The notes under the pieces: model-generated
What the model was told of the DNA's origin: nothing
Database searches by the model: none
The model's input: the letters and a program-made list of their open reading frames with translations, nothing else
Program-made: the position numbers and the translations under genes
Part shown: piece by piece, positions 37,181 to 44,686 of the stretch
Numbering within the stretch: position 1 is the first letter of the stretch
How the letters are laid out: each line of letters opens with the position of its first letter
NCBI RefSeq assembly: GCF_018918185.1
Contig: NZ_JAHLPZ010000003.1
Coordinates: 173,793-237,792 of the forward strand
Source: Eubacterium sp. MSJ-21
Lineage (GTDB): Bacteria; Bacillota; Clostridia; Lachnospirales; Lachnospiraceae
Reading direction: 5' to 3'
Length of the DNA: 64,000 nucleotides

Positions 37181-38776
37181 CTAGTTTTTGCGGAATTCTT
37201 CTAATTCCAGTCCCTCGTTATGCTCCAGCATCAGGCGGATAGACCATTCATTTGCAAACAGCAAAAGCGGATTGTCCTTCATATCCTTCACCTTCTTGCA
37301 GTCGCTGATTCTCGACAGCTTATTCAGATCCGTGGAAGGATCCTTTACCCATCGGATATAATTATATGGAAGCGGCTCTAAGCGGATGTCACATCCATAT
37401 TCATTTTCCAGTCTGTATTTTAATACATCAAACTGCAGCACACCAACCACACCGACAATAATCTCGGACATTCCAAGCGTATAATCCTGGAACATCTGGA
37501 TCGCACCTTCCTGTGCAATCTGTGTAACACCCTTGATAAACTGTTTACGTTTCATCGAATCCAGGTGCACCAGTCTGCAGAAATGCTCCGGTGCAAAGGT
37601 CGGGATTCCCTCGTACTGGAATTTCTTTCCCGGCGTACATAACGTATCTCCGATAGAGAAAATACCCGGATCGAATACACCGATGACATCACCGGCATAC
37701 GCCTCATCAATAACCTTACGATCCTGTGCCATGATCTGCTGTGGCTGGGATAAGCGGAGCTTTCTGCCACTCTGCACATGATAGACTTCCTTGGTCGCAT
37801 CAAACTTACCGGAGCTGATCCGCATAAATGCGATACGATCGTGATGTGCCTTGTTCATATTCGCCTGAATCTTGAACACAAAACCGGAGAATGGCTCTGT
37901 GATTGGGTCAATCAGACCTGCATCCGACATACGTGGAAGCGGACTCTGTGTCATCTTCAGGAAATGCTCCAGAAATGTCTGCACACCGAAGGTTGTCAGT
38001 GCAGAACCGAAGAACACCGGAGATAACGCTCCCTTATCCACCAGTTCCTGATCAAACTCATCGCTTGCGCCATCCAGAAGCTCGATTTCATCCATCAGCT
38101 GGGCATAAAGCTCATCGCCGACTGCATCCTTTAATGCCGGATCCTTCACATCATAATCGGTCTCTGCCGCCGACTTTGCACCGCCGACAGACACTGCCTG
38201 AAACATCGATACTTTCTTTGTATCCCGGTCGTAAACGCCCTTAAAACGCTTTCCGGCACCGATCGGCCAATTGATGGGGCATGTCCGGATTCCAAGGACA
38301 TTCTCAATCTCATCTAAAAGCTCAAACGAATCTCTTGCTTCAAGATCCATCTTATTGATAAATGTAAAAATCGGAATATGACGCATCACACAAACCTTGA
38401 ACAGCTTGATTGTCTGCGCCTCCACACCTTTTGATGCATCAATCACCATGACCGCGGAATCTGCCGCCATCAAAGTACGGTAGGTATCCTCCGAGAAATC
38501 CTGATGTCCCGGCGTATCCAGAATATTGATACAATATCCGTCATAATTAAACTGTAACACGGAAGAGGTAACAGAAATACCTCTCTCCTTCTCGATCTCC
38601 ATCCAATCGGAAACCGCATATTTGGAATTTGCTTTTCCCTTTACCGAACCAGCTGTGTTGATCGCGCCACCATAGAGCAGAAACTTCTCTGTCAGGGTAG
38701 TCTTACCGGCATCCGGGTGGGATATGATTGCAAATGTTCTTCTCTTCTTAATCTCTTCTTCTAATGATGCTCCCAT
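37181..38776 (-). CDS. prfC: Peptide chain release factor 3 (RF-3), 531 aa
   Basis: RF-3 is a GTPase that recycles RF1/RF2 after termination. It contains G1 SHPDAGKTT near 20-28, G2 ERGISVT, G3 DTPGHQDF and G4 NKMD, followed by the RF3-type domains II and III. The ATG at 38774-38776 follows GGAGG by 5 nt and is preferred over an upstream GTG. A strong promoter lies directly upstream. Confidence 0.97.
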   Translation of the reverse strand: MGASLEEEIKKRRTFAIISHPDAGKTTLTEKFLLYGGAINTAGSVKGKANSKYAVSDWMEIEKERGISVTSSVLQFNYDGYCINILDTPGHQDFSEDTYRTLMAADSAVMVIDASKGVEAQTIKLFKVCVMRHIPIFTFINKMDLEARDSFELLDEIENVLGIRTCPINWPIGAGKRFKGVYDRDTKKVSMFQAVSVGGAKSAAETDYDVKDPALKDAVGDELYAQLMDEIELLDGASDEFDQELVDKGALSPVFFGSALTTFGVQTFLEHFLKMTQSPLPRMSDAGLIDPITEPFSGFVFKIQANMNKAHHDRIAFMRISSGKFDATKEVYHVQSGRKLRLSQPQQIMAQDRKVIDEAYAGDVIGVFDPGIFSIGDTLCTPGKKFQYEGIPTFAPEHFCRLVHLDSMKRKQFIKGVTQIAQEGAIQMFQDYTLGMSEIIVGVVGVLQFDVLKYRLENEYGCDIRLEPLPYNYIRWVKDPSTDLNKLSRISDCKKVKDMKDNPLLLFANEWSIRLMLEHNEGLELEEFRKN

Positions 38777-38808
38777 CTGTTCCTCCACCTTTAAACTCAC
38801 TTCATGTT

Positions 38809-38836
38809 ATTATAGCATTTTAGAGATGGCTTTCAA
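38809..38836 (-). promoter_or_regulatory. Promoter for prfC
   Basis: On the minus strand TTGAAA (38831-38836) is 16 nt from TATAAT (38809-38814), immediately after the end of the ABC ATPase gene. Confidence 0.75.
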
Positions 38837-38839
38837 AGT

Positions 38840-39958
38840 CTAATCTGAAAGATTTTTCAACTTATTTTGTTTTTTTGCATAAAAATACAGCTCCTGATTG
38901 TACGAATTGCACACACCAAACTCCGTACACGGACAATACACCGTCTCACAGGCATCGATCAACGCTTTCGCCTGTGCCAGTATCGTATCCTCCGGCATTG
39001 TATAGACCGGGATTTCCAGTACCTTCGCACAGAGTGCCTTCGCAACCGGATAGTCCCGGTCATGTACAGGTATAATCCCTGCCGCACACGGAATGCCCTG
39101 TCGCTGCAGCTTCCGGTAAAGCGGGATTCCATATCCGCCTCCGCCAATCACAAAGGTTCGAACCGTCCCCTTTTGCTTCGGGAACTCCACACTGCCATAC
39201 GCCGCATCGTAGACGCCATCCTGCATCGCATAGAGCTCCTGTATATATTCGGTCGTCATCACCTCTTCCGGTGTCCCGACCCGGTCGACGCGATGTTCCT
39301 TCACACAGACAACACGGTCCGAGATCTTCTGTGCCAGGTCGATCTCATGCAGGGACATCACAACTGCCATCTGCCGTTTCCGCGCAAGTGTCCGAAGCAG
39401 CCACAGAAAGTCCGTCTTATAGCGGATATCCAGATAGGAGGTTGGTTCGTCCAACACCAAGATCTCCGGCTCCTGACAGATTGCCCTTGCCAGCATCACA
39501 CGCTGGCGCTGTCCATCGCTGATTCTCTCAAAATCCTGATCCCGAAGCGCTTCGACCTGCACCTGCCGCATCGCTTCTTCGATTTTTTCTTCATCTTCCT
39601 TTTGCAGCATCCCCATCTTCCCGGTATACGGATACCGGCCGGTCGCCACAACATCATAACAGGTATATCGTTCCGGGTGAATCCGCTCGGTCATCACGAT
39701 TGCCATCTTCTTCGCCAGTTCCTTCGGTGCATAGGCAGACAGTTCTTTCCCATCAATGCTAACCGTTCCTGCAATCAGGGAAAGCTGACGGATGATACTT
39801 TTTAAGATTGTCGATTTTCCGACGCCGTTTGGTCCGATCAGAGTCAGAATCTCTCCTTTTTTCACGTGGAGATTCACATGGTCTATGAGTGTCCGCTTCT
39901 GATATCCTACACTTGCCTCTTCCGTAACCATATAATCATTATCACTGTGCATAGCCAT
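38840..39958 (-). CDS. ABC transporter ATPase, BtuD/FecE type, with extra C-terminal domain, 372 aa
   Basis: Residues 12-255 are a complete ATPase: Walker A GPNGVGKST (42-50), signature ISDGQRQRV (146-154), Walker B ILVLDEP (166-172) and H-loop H204. A further 115 residues (258-372) carry a Rossmann-like opening FVIGGGGYGIPLYRKLQRQG and a C341/C343/C350 cluster (YCPCTEFGVC), not part of normal importers. The gene overlaps the permease by 17 nt. It is the last gene of a cobalamin-riboswitch operon, so the cargo is probably a corrinoid or another tetrapyrrole/metal chelate. Confidence 0.9.
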   Translation of the reverse strand: MAMHSDNDYMVTEEASVGYQKRTLIDHVNLHVKKGEILTLIGPNGVGKSTILKSIIRQLSLIAGTVSIDGKELSAYAPKELAKKMAIVMTERIHPERYTCYDVVATGRYPYTGKMGMLQKEDEEKIEEAMRQVQVEALRDQDFERISDGQRQRVMLARAICQEPEILVLDEPTSYLDIRYKTDFLWLLRTLARKRQMAVVMSLHEIDLAQKISDRVVCVKEHRVDRVGTPEEVMTTEYIQELYAMQDGVYDAAYGSVEFPKQKGTVRTFVIGGGGYGIPLYRKLQRQGIPCAAGIIPVHDRDYPVAKALCAKVLEIPVYTMPEDTILAQAKALIDACETVYCPCTEFGVCNSYNQELYFYAKKQNKLKNLSD

Positions 39959-40970
39959 GTCTTCGCCCCCTCTCCTTCACCATCATATAGATCACAACCG
40001 GAGCTAAAAAGACCGCCGTCACAGAGCTGATGGATAGCTCAACCGGTGCAAATATTGTCCGTGCCAACAAATCACAGAGCACACAGAACACACCACCGCC
40101 AAGAAAGCTGACCGGTATCATCACAACCGGCTTTGTCGTTTTTACCATACTCTTTACAAGATGCGGCACCGCGATTCCGACAAACGAGATTGGTCCTGCA
40201 AATGCCGTCACACAGGCGGATAATAAGCTGGATAACAAAATCAGCATCACTCGAAGCGGACGGATCGATACACCGACATTTTGCGCATAGCTTTCTCCCA
40301 TCTGGTATGCCCCGATTGGCTTGGATAGAAGAAACGAACCGGCTACCGCCACTCCAACAACGATTGTCATGATCTTTACATGCGCCATGGATATTCCGGC
40401 GAAGCTGCCAAGCGACCAGTTATGCAGATTCACGATATTCGAATCATCTGCAAAGGTTACCGCAATATCCGTGATTGCCGAACAGATATAACCGATCATC
40501 ACGCCACACACAACCAGCATAGACATCTCCTGCACCTTCTTCGATACCGCCAATACGAAAAGCATCGAAAGGAGCGATCCGATAAATGCCATCGCGATCA
40601 TAAACCATGAACTCATTGTAAACCCATGTGAGACACCTACGATCATCGCAAGTGCAACAACCAGCTTCGCCCCGGAAGAGATTCCGAGCACAAACGGACC
40701 TGCAATCGGATTTCTAAAAAATGTCTGCAGCAAAAATCCCGATACCGCGAGTGCACCTCCTAAGATTGCTGCCGCAAGCACGCGTGGCAGACGGATGGAA
40801 AGAATAATCTGCATCGTCTTCGCATCGGTTCCATGTCCGGTTAATACGGAGAATACCTGCCGCGGGGCGATTGATACACTGCCGATATAAAGCGATAGCA
40901 GGATTGCACCGAGCAGCAGTGCAAATAATACGATATATGTAATTATAATTCGCGTCTTTTTTGTCTTCAT
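39942..40970 (-). CDS. FecCD/BtuC-family ABC transporter permease, 342 aa
   Basis: The FecCD fold is indicated by about ten membrane segments. The family signatures are RLPRVLAAAILGGALAVSG (about 61-79) and FFRNPIAGPFVLGISSGA, the cytoplasmic coupling region, and later AGPISFVGIAVPHLVK. Such permeases import cobalamin, heme or ferric siderophores with a paired binding protein and ATPase, which flank it here. The riboswitch upstream favours a corrinoid. Confidence 0.94.
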   Translation of the reverse strand: MKTKKTRIIITYIVLFALLLGAILLSLYIGSVSIAPRQVFSVLTGHGTDAKTMQIILSIRLPRVLAAAILGGALAVSGFLLQTFFRNPIAGPFVLGISSGAKLVVALAMIVGVSHGFTMSSWFMIAMAFIGSLLSMLFVLAVSKKVQEMSMLVVCGVMIGYICSAITDIAVTFADDSNIVNLHNWSLGSFAGISMAHVKIMTIVVGVAVAGSFLLSKPIGAYQMGESYAQNVGVSIRPLRVMLILLSSLLSACVTAFAGPISFVGIAVPHLVKSMVKTTKPVVMIPVSFLGGGVFCVLCDLLARTIFAPVELSISSVTAVFLAPVVIYMMVKERGRRHGYAQ

Positions 40971-41030
40971 CTGTATTCCATTTTACAATTCATATAGTAC
41001 ATGTTCCATGCATTGATTTCATGATTCTGC

Positions 41031-42239
41031 TTATTCCTCTGTCAGCTTATAAAAATAATCGCTCTTTATCTCCTGTCCGGTAAATATCGCATGCATATCC
41101 GCAATCATCGTACCATATCCGGTCGTCTCCTGAAACATATTTTTTCCGGTTCCGTACACATGTCCTTCCTTAACGGCTTTAAAATCCGCAAATAGTGCAT
41201 TCTTCTGCAAAAGTTCTGATACACTCGTAAGCTCACTGTCGATCGTACTGTTGTAGATGATATAGTCCGCATCCTTCGCCTTCTCATAGAACGTCTCCAT
41301 CTGGATCGTCATAGTCGAAAGTGCATTTTCCTCGTCCGAGTCATCGAACGTAATACAGATTCCTCCGGCGAGTTCGATCATCTTCGATACATAATCACCG
41401 GACTTACGCACATTGACGCCACCGTTTGTCGTCACGTAAAAAAATGCAACTGTCTTTCCGGTCGGTGCCTCGTTCAGAACGTCTGCGGTCTTCGCCGTCT
41501 CTGATGCAAACAACCGTTCTGCGGCTTCCTCCGCATCGAACAATGCGCCATAAAATTTCACCCATTCCAGTCTACCAAGCGGATCTGTCTCATAGCTTGA
41601 ATGTTCCACGATCACAGGGATTCCGCACGCCTCTAACTGCTCCTTTACTTCCGGATTGTGCAAGATCATCGTCGACTCAATAGCAAGATCACAATCCCCG
41701 GCAAGCATCTGCTCCACATCCGGCGCATTGTATTTGCCTGCGTAGGCAAGCGTCTGTGCCTGCATCGCCTGCTTTGCCTCCGGGATATACCAGCCATCTT
41801 CCTTCGTGCCGGAAAATGAAAGACGATCCAGACACCCAATCTTCACAACGAAGTCCATGCCGGACGTTGCAGCCAGATATGCGTGCTTCGGCGTTCCATC
41901 AATCACTGTAATATCCGAAGGAAGTCCCTCCGGTACATTCTTACCATCCGGCACAAGCAGGTAATCCCCGATATCAGAAACGGAAATAAGCTTATACCCT
42001 CCCGTATAATAATCCACAGAAAACTGTGTCGCATAGCTTAAATCCATACTATTTTCTATTTTCAAGTTATCCCAGCGGATATCTGCATCCGATGCAGATG
42101 CATCTGTCACTTTTTCTTTTGGTCCTGCATCCTCTGTATACGCAACATTCCCCTGTGTTGCACAAGCACAGGGGAACGTACATAACAGGGCGAACAGGAG
42201 TAAAAAAAGAATTCTTCTTCCTCGTCTCAAATTCAACAC
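41031..42239 (-). CDS. Periplasmic-binding-protein-like lipoprotein, BtuF/FecB type, 402 aa
   Basis: An N-terminal signal (RRGRRILFLLLFALLCTF) ends in a PCAC segment that probably supplies the lipid-modified cysteine, although the lipobox is not canonical. The rest is a two-lobed FecB-type solute-binding domain with GGYKLISVSDIGDYLLVP, and later GTGKNMFQETTGYGTMIADM. The start reads as GTG right after the preceding gene's stop, and a TTG three codons on is equally possible. It should capture the substrate for the permease/ATPase pair downstream. Confidence 0.88.
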   Translation of the reverse strand: MLNLRRGRRILFLLLFALLCTFPCACATQGNVAYTEDAGPKEKVTDASASDADIRWDNLKIENSMDLSYATQFSVDYYTGGYKLISVSDIGDYLLVPDGKNVPEGLPSDITVIDGTPKHAYLAATSGMDFVVKIGCLDRLSFSGTKEDGWYIPEAKQAMQAQTLAYAGKYNAPDVEQMLAGDCDLAIESTMILHNPEVKEQLEACGIPVIVEHSSYETDPLGRLEWVKFYGALFDAEEAAERLFASETAKTADVLNEAPTGKTVAFFYVTTNGGVNVRKSGDYVSKMIELAGGICITFDDSDEENALSTMTIQMETFYEKAKDADYIIYNSTIDSELTSVSELLQKNALFADFKAVKEGHVYGTGKNMFQETTGYGTMIADMHAIFTGQEIKSDYFYKLTEE

Positions 42240-42241
42240 CC

Positions 42242-43162
42242 TTACTTTATTGTTTTAGAATCAAAATATAATGTATAGTCGATCTCATGTGGCGTACTCA
42301 TCGCCGTCGTATCCGCTGAAATCGGCATATTGTAGTCAAATCCGGTAACCGGAATCTCAAATGTAGAGTTTCCTTCCGTATTGACCGGCAGATACTTCTC
42401 CTCACCGGCAATCACATAATCATAGTTTGAAGAACTCATGATAATCGTTGCAGTCGCGATTCCATTTTCCACCTTGATTTTCGTCGGACTTTCCACCGTA
42501 GCACGGCCGGAGCCTCCGGACAGGGTTACCTCAACCGTATATTCACCATCGGCGATTCCTAAATCCTCTGCCGTTTTCATCGACGGATTATCTATGGCAT
42601 CAGCCGGAAGTGAATCGGAACGGAATACCAGCGTCCGCTCATACCATTTTTCTTTTTTGTTGCTGAATGCGGCACAAGCAATGCCCTCATCCAACGCATC
42701 CACAGGAACTGTAAATGTATGCGCACCATCTGCATCCTCTACATATGGGATATACTCTGACTCGTCTGCAGCAACTGCATCTTCCCCGGTACCCATATAC
42801 AGATACCGATAGCCTTTTCCGCCCATTGTCATAACGGCGGTCATCTTGCCGTCTGCTACCGTGAGCTTGCAGGCAGTAATGTTGAACATCGAAGAACTTG
42901 AATCAACCTCGATGTCATATTCACCATCTGCGACATTCTCTGCCGGAATCGGAACCATCCAATCCTCTACCACGTCACTTGCCGATGCCAGATCCGAACC
43001 GGTTGCAATCTGTGCATCTGCTTCGGTTGCCTGCTCTGTTGTCACGGCTTCCGTCGTAGCCGCGGCAGTTGTCTCCTGTGTTGGTGTATCATTTTTTCCG
43101 CATCCTGCAAGCAGGCAGGCAAGTACCACGCCTGCTGCAAGACTTACATTCCATTTCTTCAC
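42242..43162 (-). CDS. Lipoprotein with two related beta-sandwich repeats (iron transport-associated/NEAT-like), 306 aa
   Basis: The lipobox LLAGC (17-21) is followed by a Thr/Glu/Ala-rich linker (25-68). Two related domains follow. The first (about 79-180) begins DGEYDIEV and contains GGKGYRYLYMG. The second (about 205-306) begins DGEYTVEV and contains SSNYDYVIAGEEKYLPVNTE. The alternating strands and paired tyrosines recall the NEAT-like domains of Gram-positive surface heme-binding proteins, so binding of a tetrapyrrole is likely but not shown. GTG start with GAGG upstream. It lies between the CbiK-like gene and the importer. Confidence 0.75.
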   Translation of the reverse strand: MKKWNVSLAAGVVLACLLAGCGKNDTPTQETTAAATTEAVTTEQATEADAQIATGSDLASASDVVEDWMVPIPAENVADGEYDIEVDSSSSMFNITACKLTVADGKMTAVMTMGGKGYRYLYMGTGEDAVAADESEYIPYVEDADGAHTFTVPVDALDEGIACAAFSNKKEKWYERTLVFRSDSLPADAIDNPSMKTAEDLGIADGEYTVEVTLSGGSGRATVESPTKIKVENGIATATIIMSSSNYDYVIAGEEKYLPVNTEGNSTFEIPVTGFDYNMPISADTTAMSTPHEIDYTLYFDSKTIK

Positions 43163-43189
43163 GATTCATTCCTCGCGTTTTTTATTCTA

Positions 43190-44221
43190 TTATTTGTTTA
43201 ATTTGTCAATAGCTGCCTGTGCATGCTTTACAAAGATATCCTGAATTGCCGGAAGCTCACCAAGACCACGAACGAGACATGTTACATCATAACCTGCATC
43301 CTCAAATGTTGTCTTCCAGGAACCTTCCTCATCACCAGCCATATCGTTGTTTGCATGGTCACCGGCTACGATCATCAAAGGCTCAAGAACAACCTTCTTG
43401 TAATCGCCTGCCTGTACCTTCGCAAGTACATCATCCACAGAAGGAGTTGCCTCAACCGTACCTACGAAATAGTTCTCAAATCCGGCGTCTGTCAGCTTAT
43501 CCTGCATTTTCTGGTATACTTCGTTGCTGTCTGCCTCTGTACCATGTCCCATGAAGCAGATGGCTGTCTCACCATCATCATACTCAGCTGTTGCATCTGT
43601 GATAGCCTTCACAACCTCATCGAAGTCCTCATCACTTGTAAGAAGCGGATCACCGATTACAACCTGATCAAACGCATCTGCATAATCGCCAACTTCATTT
43701 ACAACATCTGTATATTCCAGACCATTCATCAGATGTGTCGGCTGGATTACAAGATTCTTGACTCCGTTATCAACCGCACGGTCAAGCGCTTCTGCCATAT
43801 TATCAATGGCAATGCCATCTCTGCTCTTTACATGATCAATGATGATCTGACTTGTAAAGCCTCTTCTGACGGAATAATCGTTACCGAATTCTTCATCAAG
43901 CTTATCCTCGATTGCGCCAATCGTCAGACGACGGCTGTCGTTAAAGCTTGTACCAAAGCTTACAACGAGCAATTCATTGTCGCCGATTTCATCCTGATTA
44001 CGAACATTATCCAATGATGCATCTCCTGTCTCATAATTCTCATCATCCTCTGCCTCAGATGCAGTTGCATCTGCAACCGTTGCCTCTGTTGTCGTTGCAG
44101 CTTCTGTAGTTGCTTCTGTGGTTGCTTCCGTCGTCTCTGTCTTCTTGTCTCCACATCCTGCAAGCAGAGTTGCTGCCATACATGCTGTAAGGAATGCTAC
44201 GCTTAATTTCGATTTCTTCAT
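43190..44221 (-). CDS. cbiK: Surface-anchored CbiK-like sirohydrochlorin cobaltochelatase, 343 aa
   Basis: CbiK inserts Co2+ (or Fe2+) into sirohydrochlorin during anaerobic cobalamin synthesis and is normally cytoplasmic. Here the protein has a signal peptide and lipobox LLAGC (19-23) and an acidic Thr-rich linker (28-68). The chelatase domain (about 82-343) carries the conserved histidines H163 (PTHLMNG), H226 (FMGHGTE) and H289 (GDHANNDMAGDE). The second histidine usually seen in GHGTxH is missing. It is first in the riboswitch-controlled operon. Extracytoplasmic CbiK proteins are known in Desulfovibrio, where a heme/iron role has been proposed. Confidence 0.9.
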   Translation of the reverse strand: MKKSKLSVAFLTACMAATLLAGCGDKKTETTEATTEATTEAATTTEATVADATASEAEDDENYETGDASLDNVRNQDEIGDNELLVVSFGTSFNDSRRLTIGAIEDKLDEEFGNDYSVRRGFTSQIIIDHVKSRDGIAIDNMAEALDRAVDNGVKNLVIQPTHLMNGLEYTDVVNEVGDYADAFDQVVIGDPLLTSDEDFDEVVKAITDATAEYDDGETAICFMGHGTEADSNEVYQKMQDKLTDAGFENYFVGTVEATPSVDDVLAKVQAGDYKKVVLEPLMIVAGDHANNDMAGDEEGSWKTTFEDAGYDVTCLVRGLGELPAIQDIFVKHAQAAIDKLNK

Positions 44222-44290
44222 TTTCTTTCTGTACCTCTTTCCTTTTGTTTTTTATCCAGTCACTTGTTAAGAATCAATTCAGACGCACAG

Positions 44291-44323
44291 AAAAAAACCG
44301 CCAGCGAAATCACAAACTGACGG
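44291..44323 (-). terminator. Riboswitch expression-platform terminator
   Basis: CCGTCAG (read on the minus strand) pairs with CTGGCGG and is followed by seven T (44291-44297 on the plus strand are A). It is placed between the B12 box and the cbiK start, consistent with ligand-controlled transcription termination. Confidence 0.85.
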
Positions 44324-44396
44324 AGTAACGGGTCATAGAACTTAATCTACAACGGTACGACCAATTACTCGTGATCTGGAAATCCTTCCTGTACCA

Positions 44397-44545
44397 ATAC
44401 ACGGCAGGTTTCCTGACTTACCGATCCTCATACACATTCCCCTTCCCAGCCTTGCGGCCAGTGGTTATCTTCCGATATCGAATGTATACTCCCGGCTTAC
44501 AGTGACGAGATCGTGCAGGACTTCCACCTGCTTCCCTTTTAACAC
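44397..44545 (-). promoter_or_regulatory. Cobalamin riboswitch aptamer
   Basis: On the minus strand the 5' part has GGGAAgcaGGTGgAAgTCC, then CACTGT. The B12 box reads AAGTCAGGAAACCTGCC (44404-44420). These are the hallmark elements of the cobalamin element. It precedes the operon 38840-44221 and should reduce its expression when adenosyl- or other cobalamin is abundant. Confidence 0.9.
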
Positions 44546-44581
44546 ATGTCTGCTTTTCAAAAGTAAAAAGCTCCACGGCAC

Positions 44582-44609
44582 CGTATATTATGAATTCAAT
44601 TCGTCGCAA
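44582..44609 (-). promoter_or_regulatory. Probable promoter of the riboswitch operon
   Basis: On the minus strand TTGCGA (44604-44609), 16 nt, then TATACG (44582-44587), about 40 nt before the riboswitch 5' end. Confidence 0.45.
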
Positions 44610-44617
44610 TAATAACA

Positions 44618-44657
44618 CACGCACACGAAATGTACAAGTATAAATTTCATGTGCGTG
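44618..44657 (-). terminator. Hairpin after the J-domain/TPR gene
   Basis: Fourteen-nt arms (44618-44631 and 44644-44657) pair with one mismatch. A weak T-rich tail follows on the minus strand. It separates the TPR gene (stop at 44687) from the riboswitch promoter. Confidence 0.5.
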
Positions 44658-44686
44658 ATATATTTAAACTATGCTATTCCTATCTT

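Noticed and set aside
38867..39805. 312-codon plus-strand frame antisense to the ABC ATPase gene
   Set aside because: Histidine/arginine-rich composition typical of an antisense shadow; the ATPase on the minus strand has all its motifs.
43223..44017. Long plus-strand open frame antisense to the CbiK-like gene
   Set aside because: It is a shadow frame of a clear coding gene on the other strand, without a ribosome binding site or recognisable product.
44418..44624. 68-codon minus-strand frame inside the leader of the cbiK operon
   Set aside because: It lies within the cobalamin riboswitch, whose conserved boxes explain the sequence.
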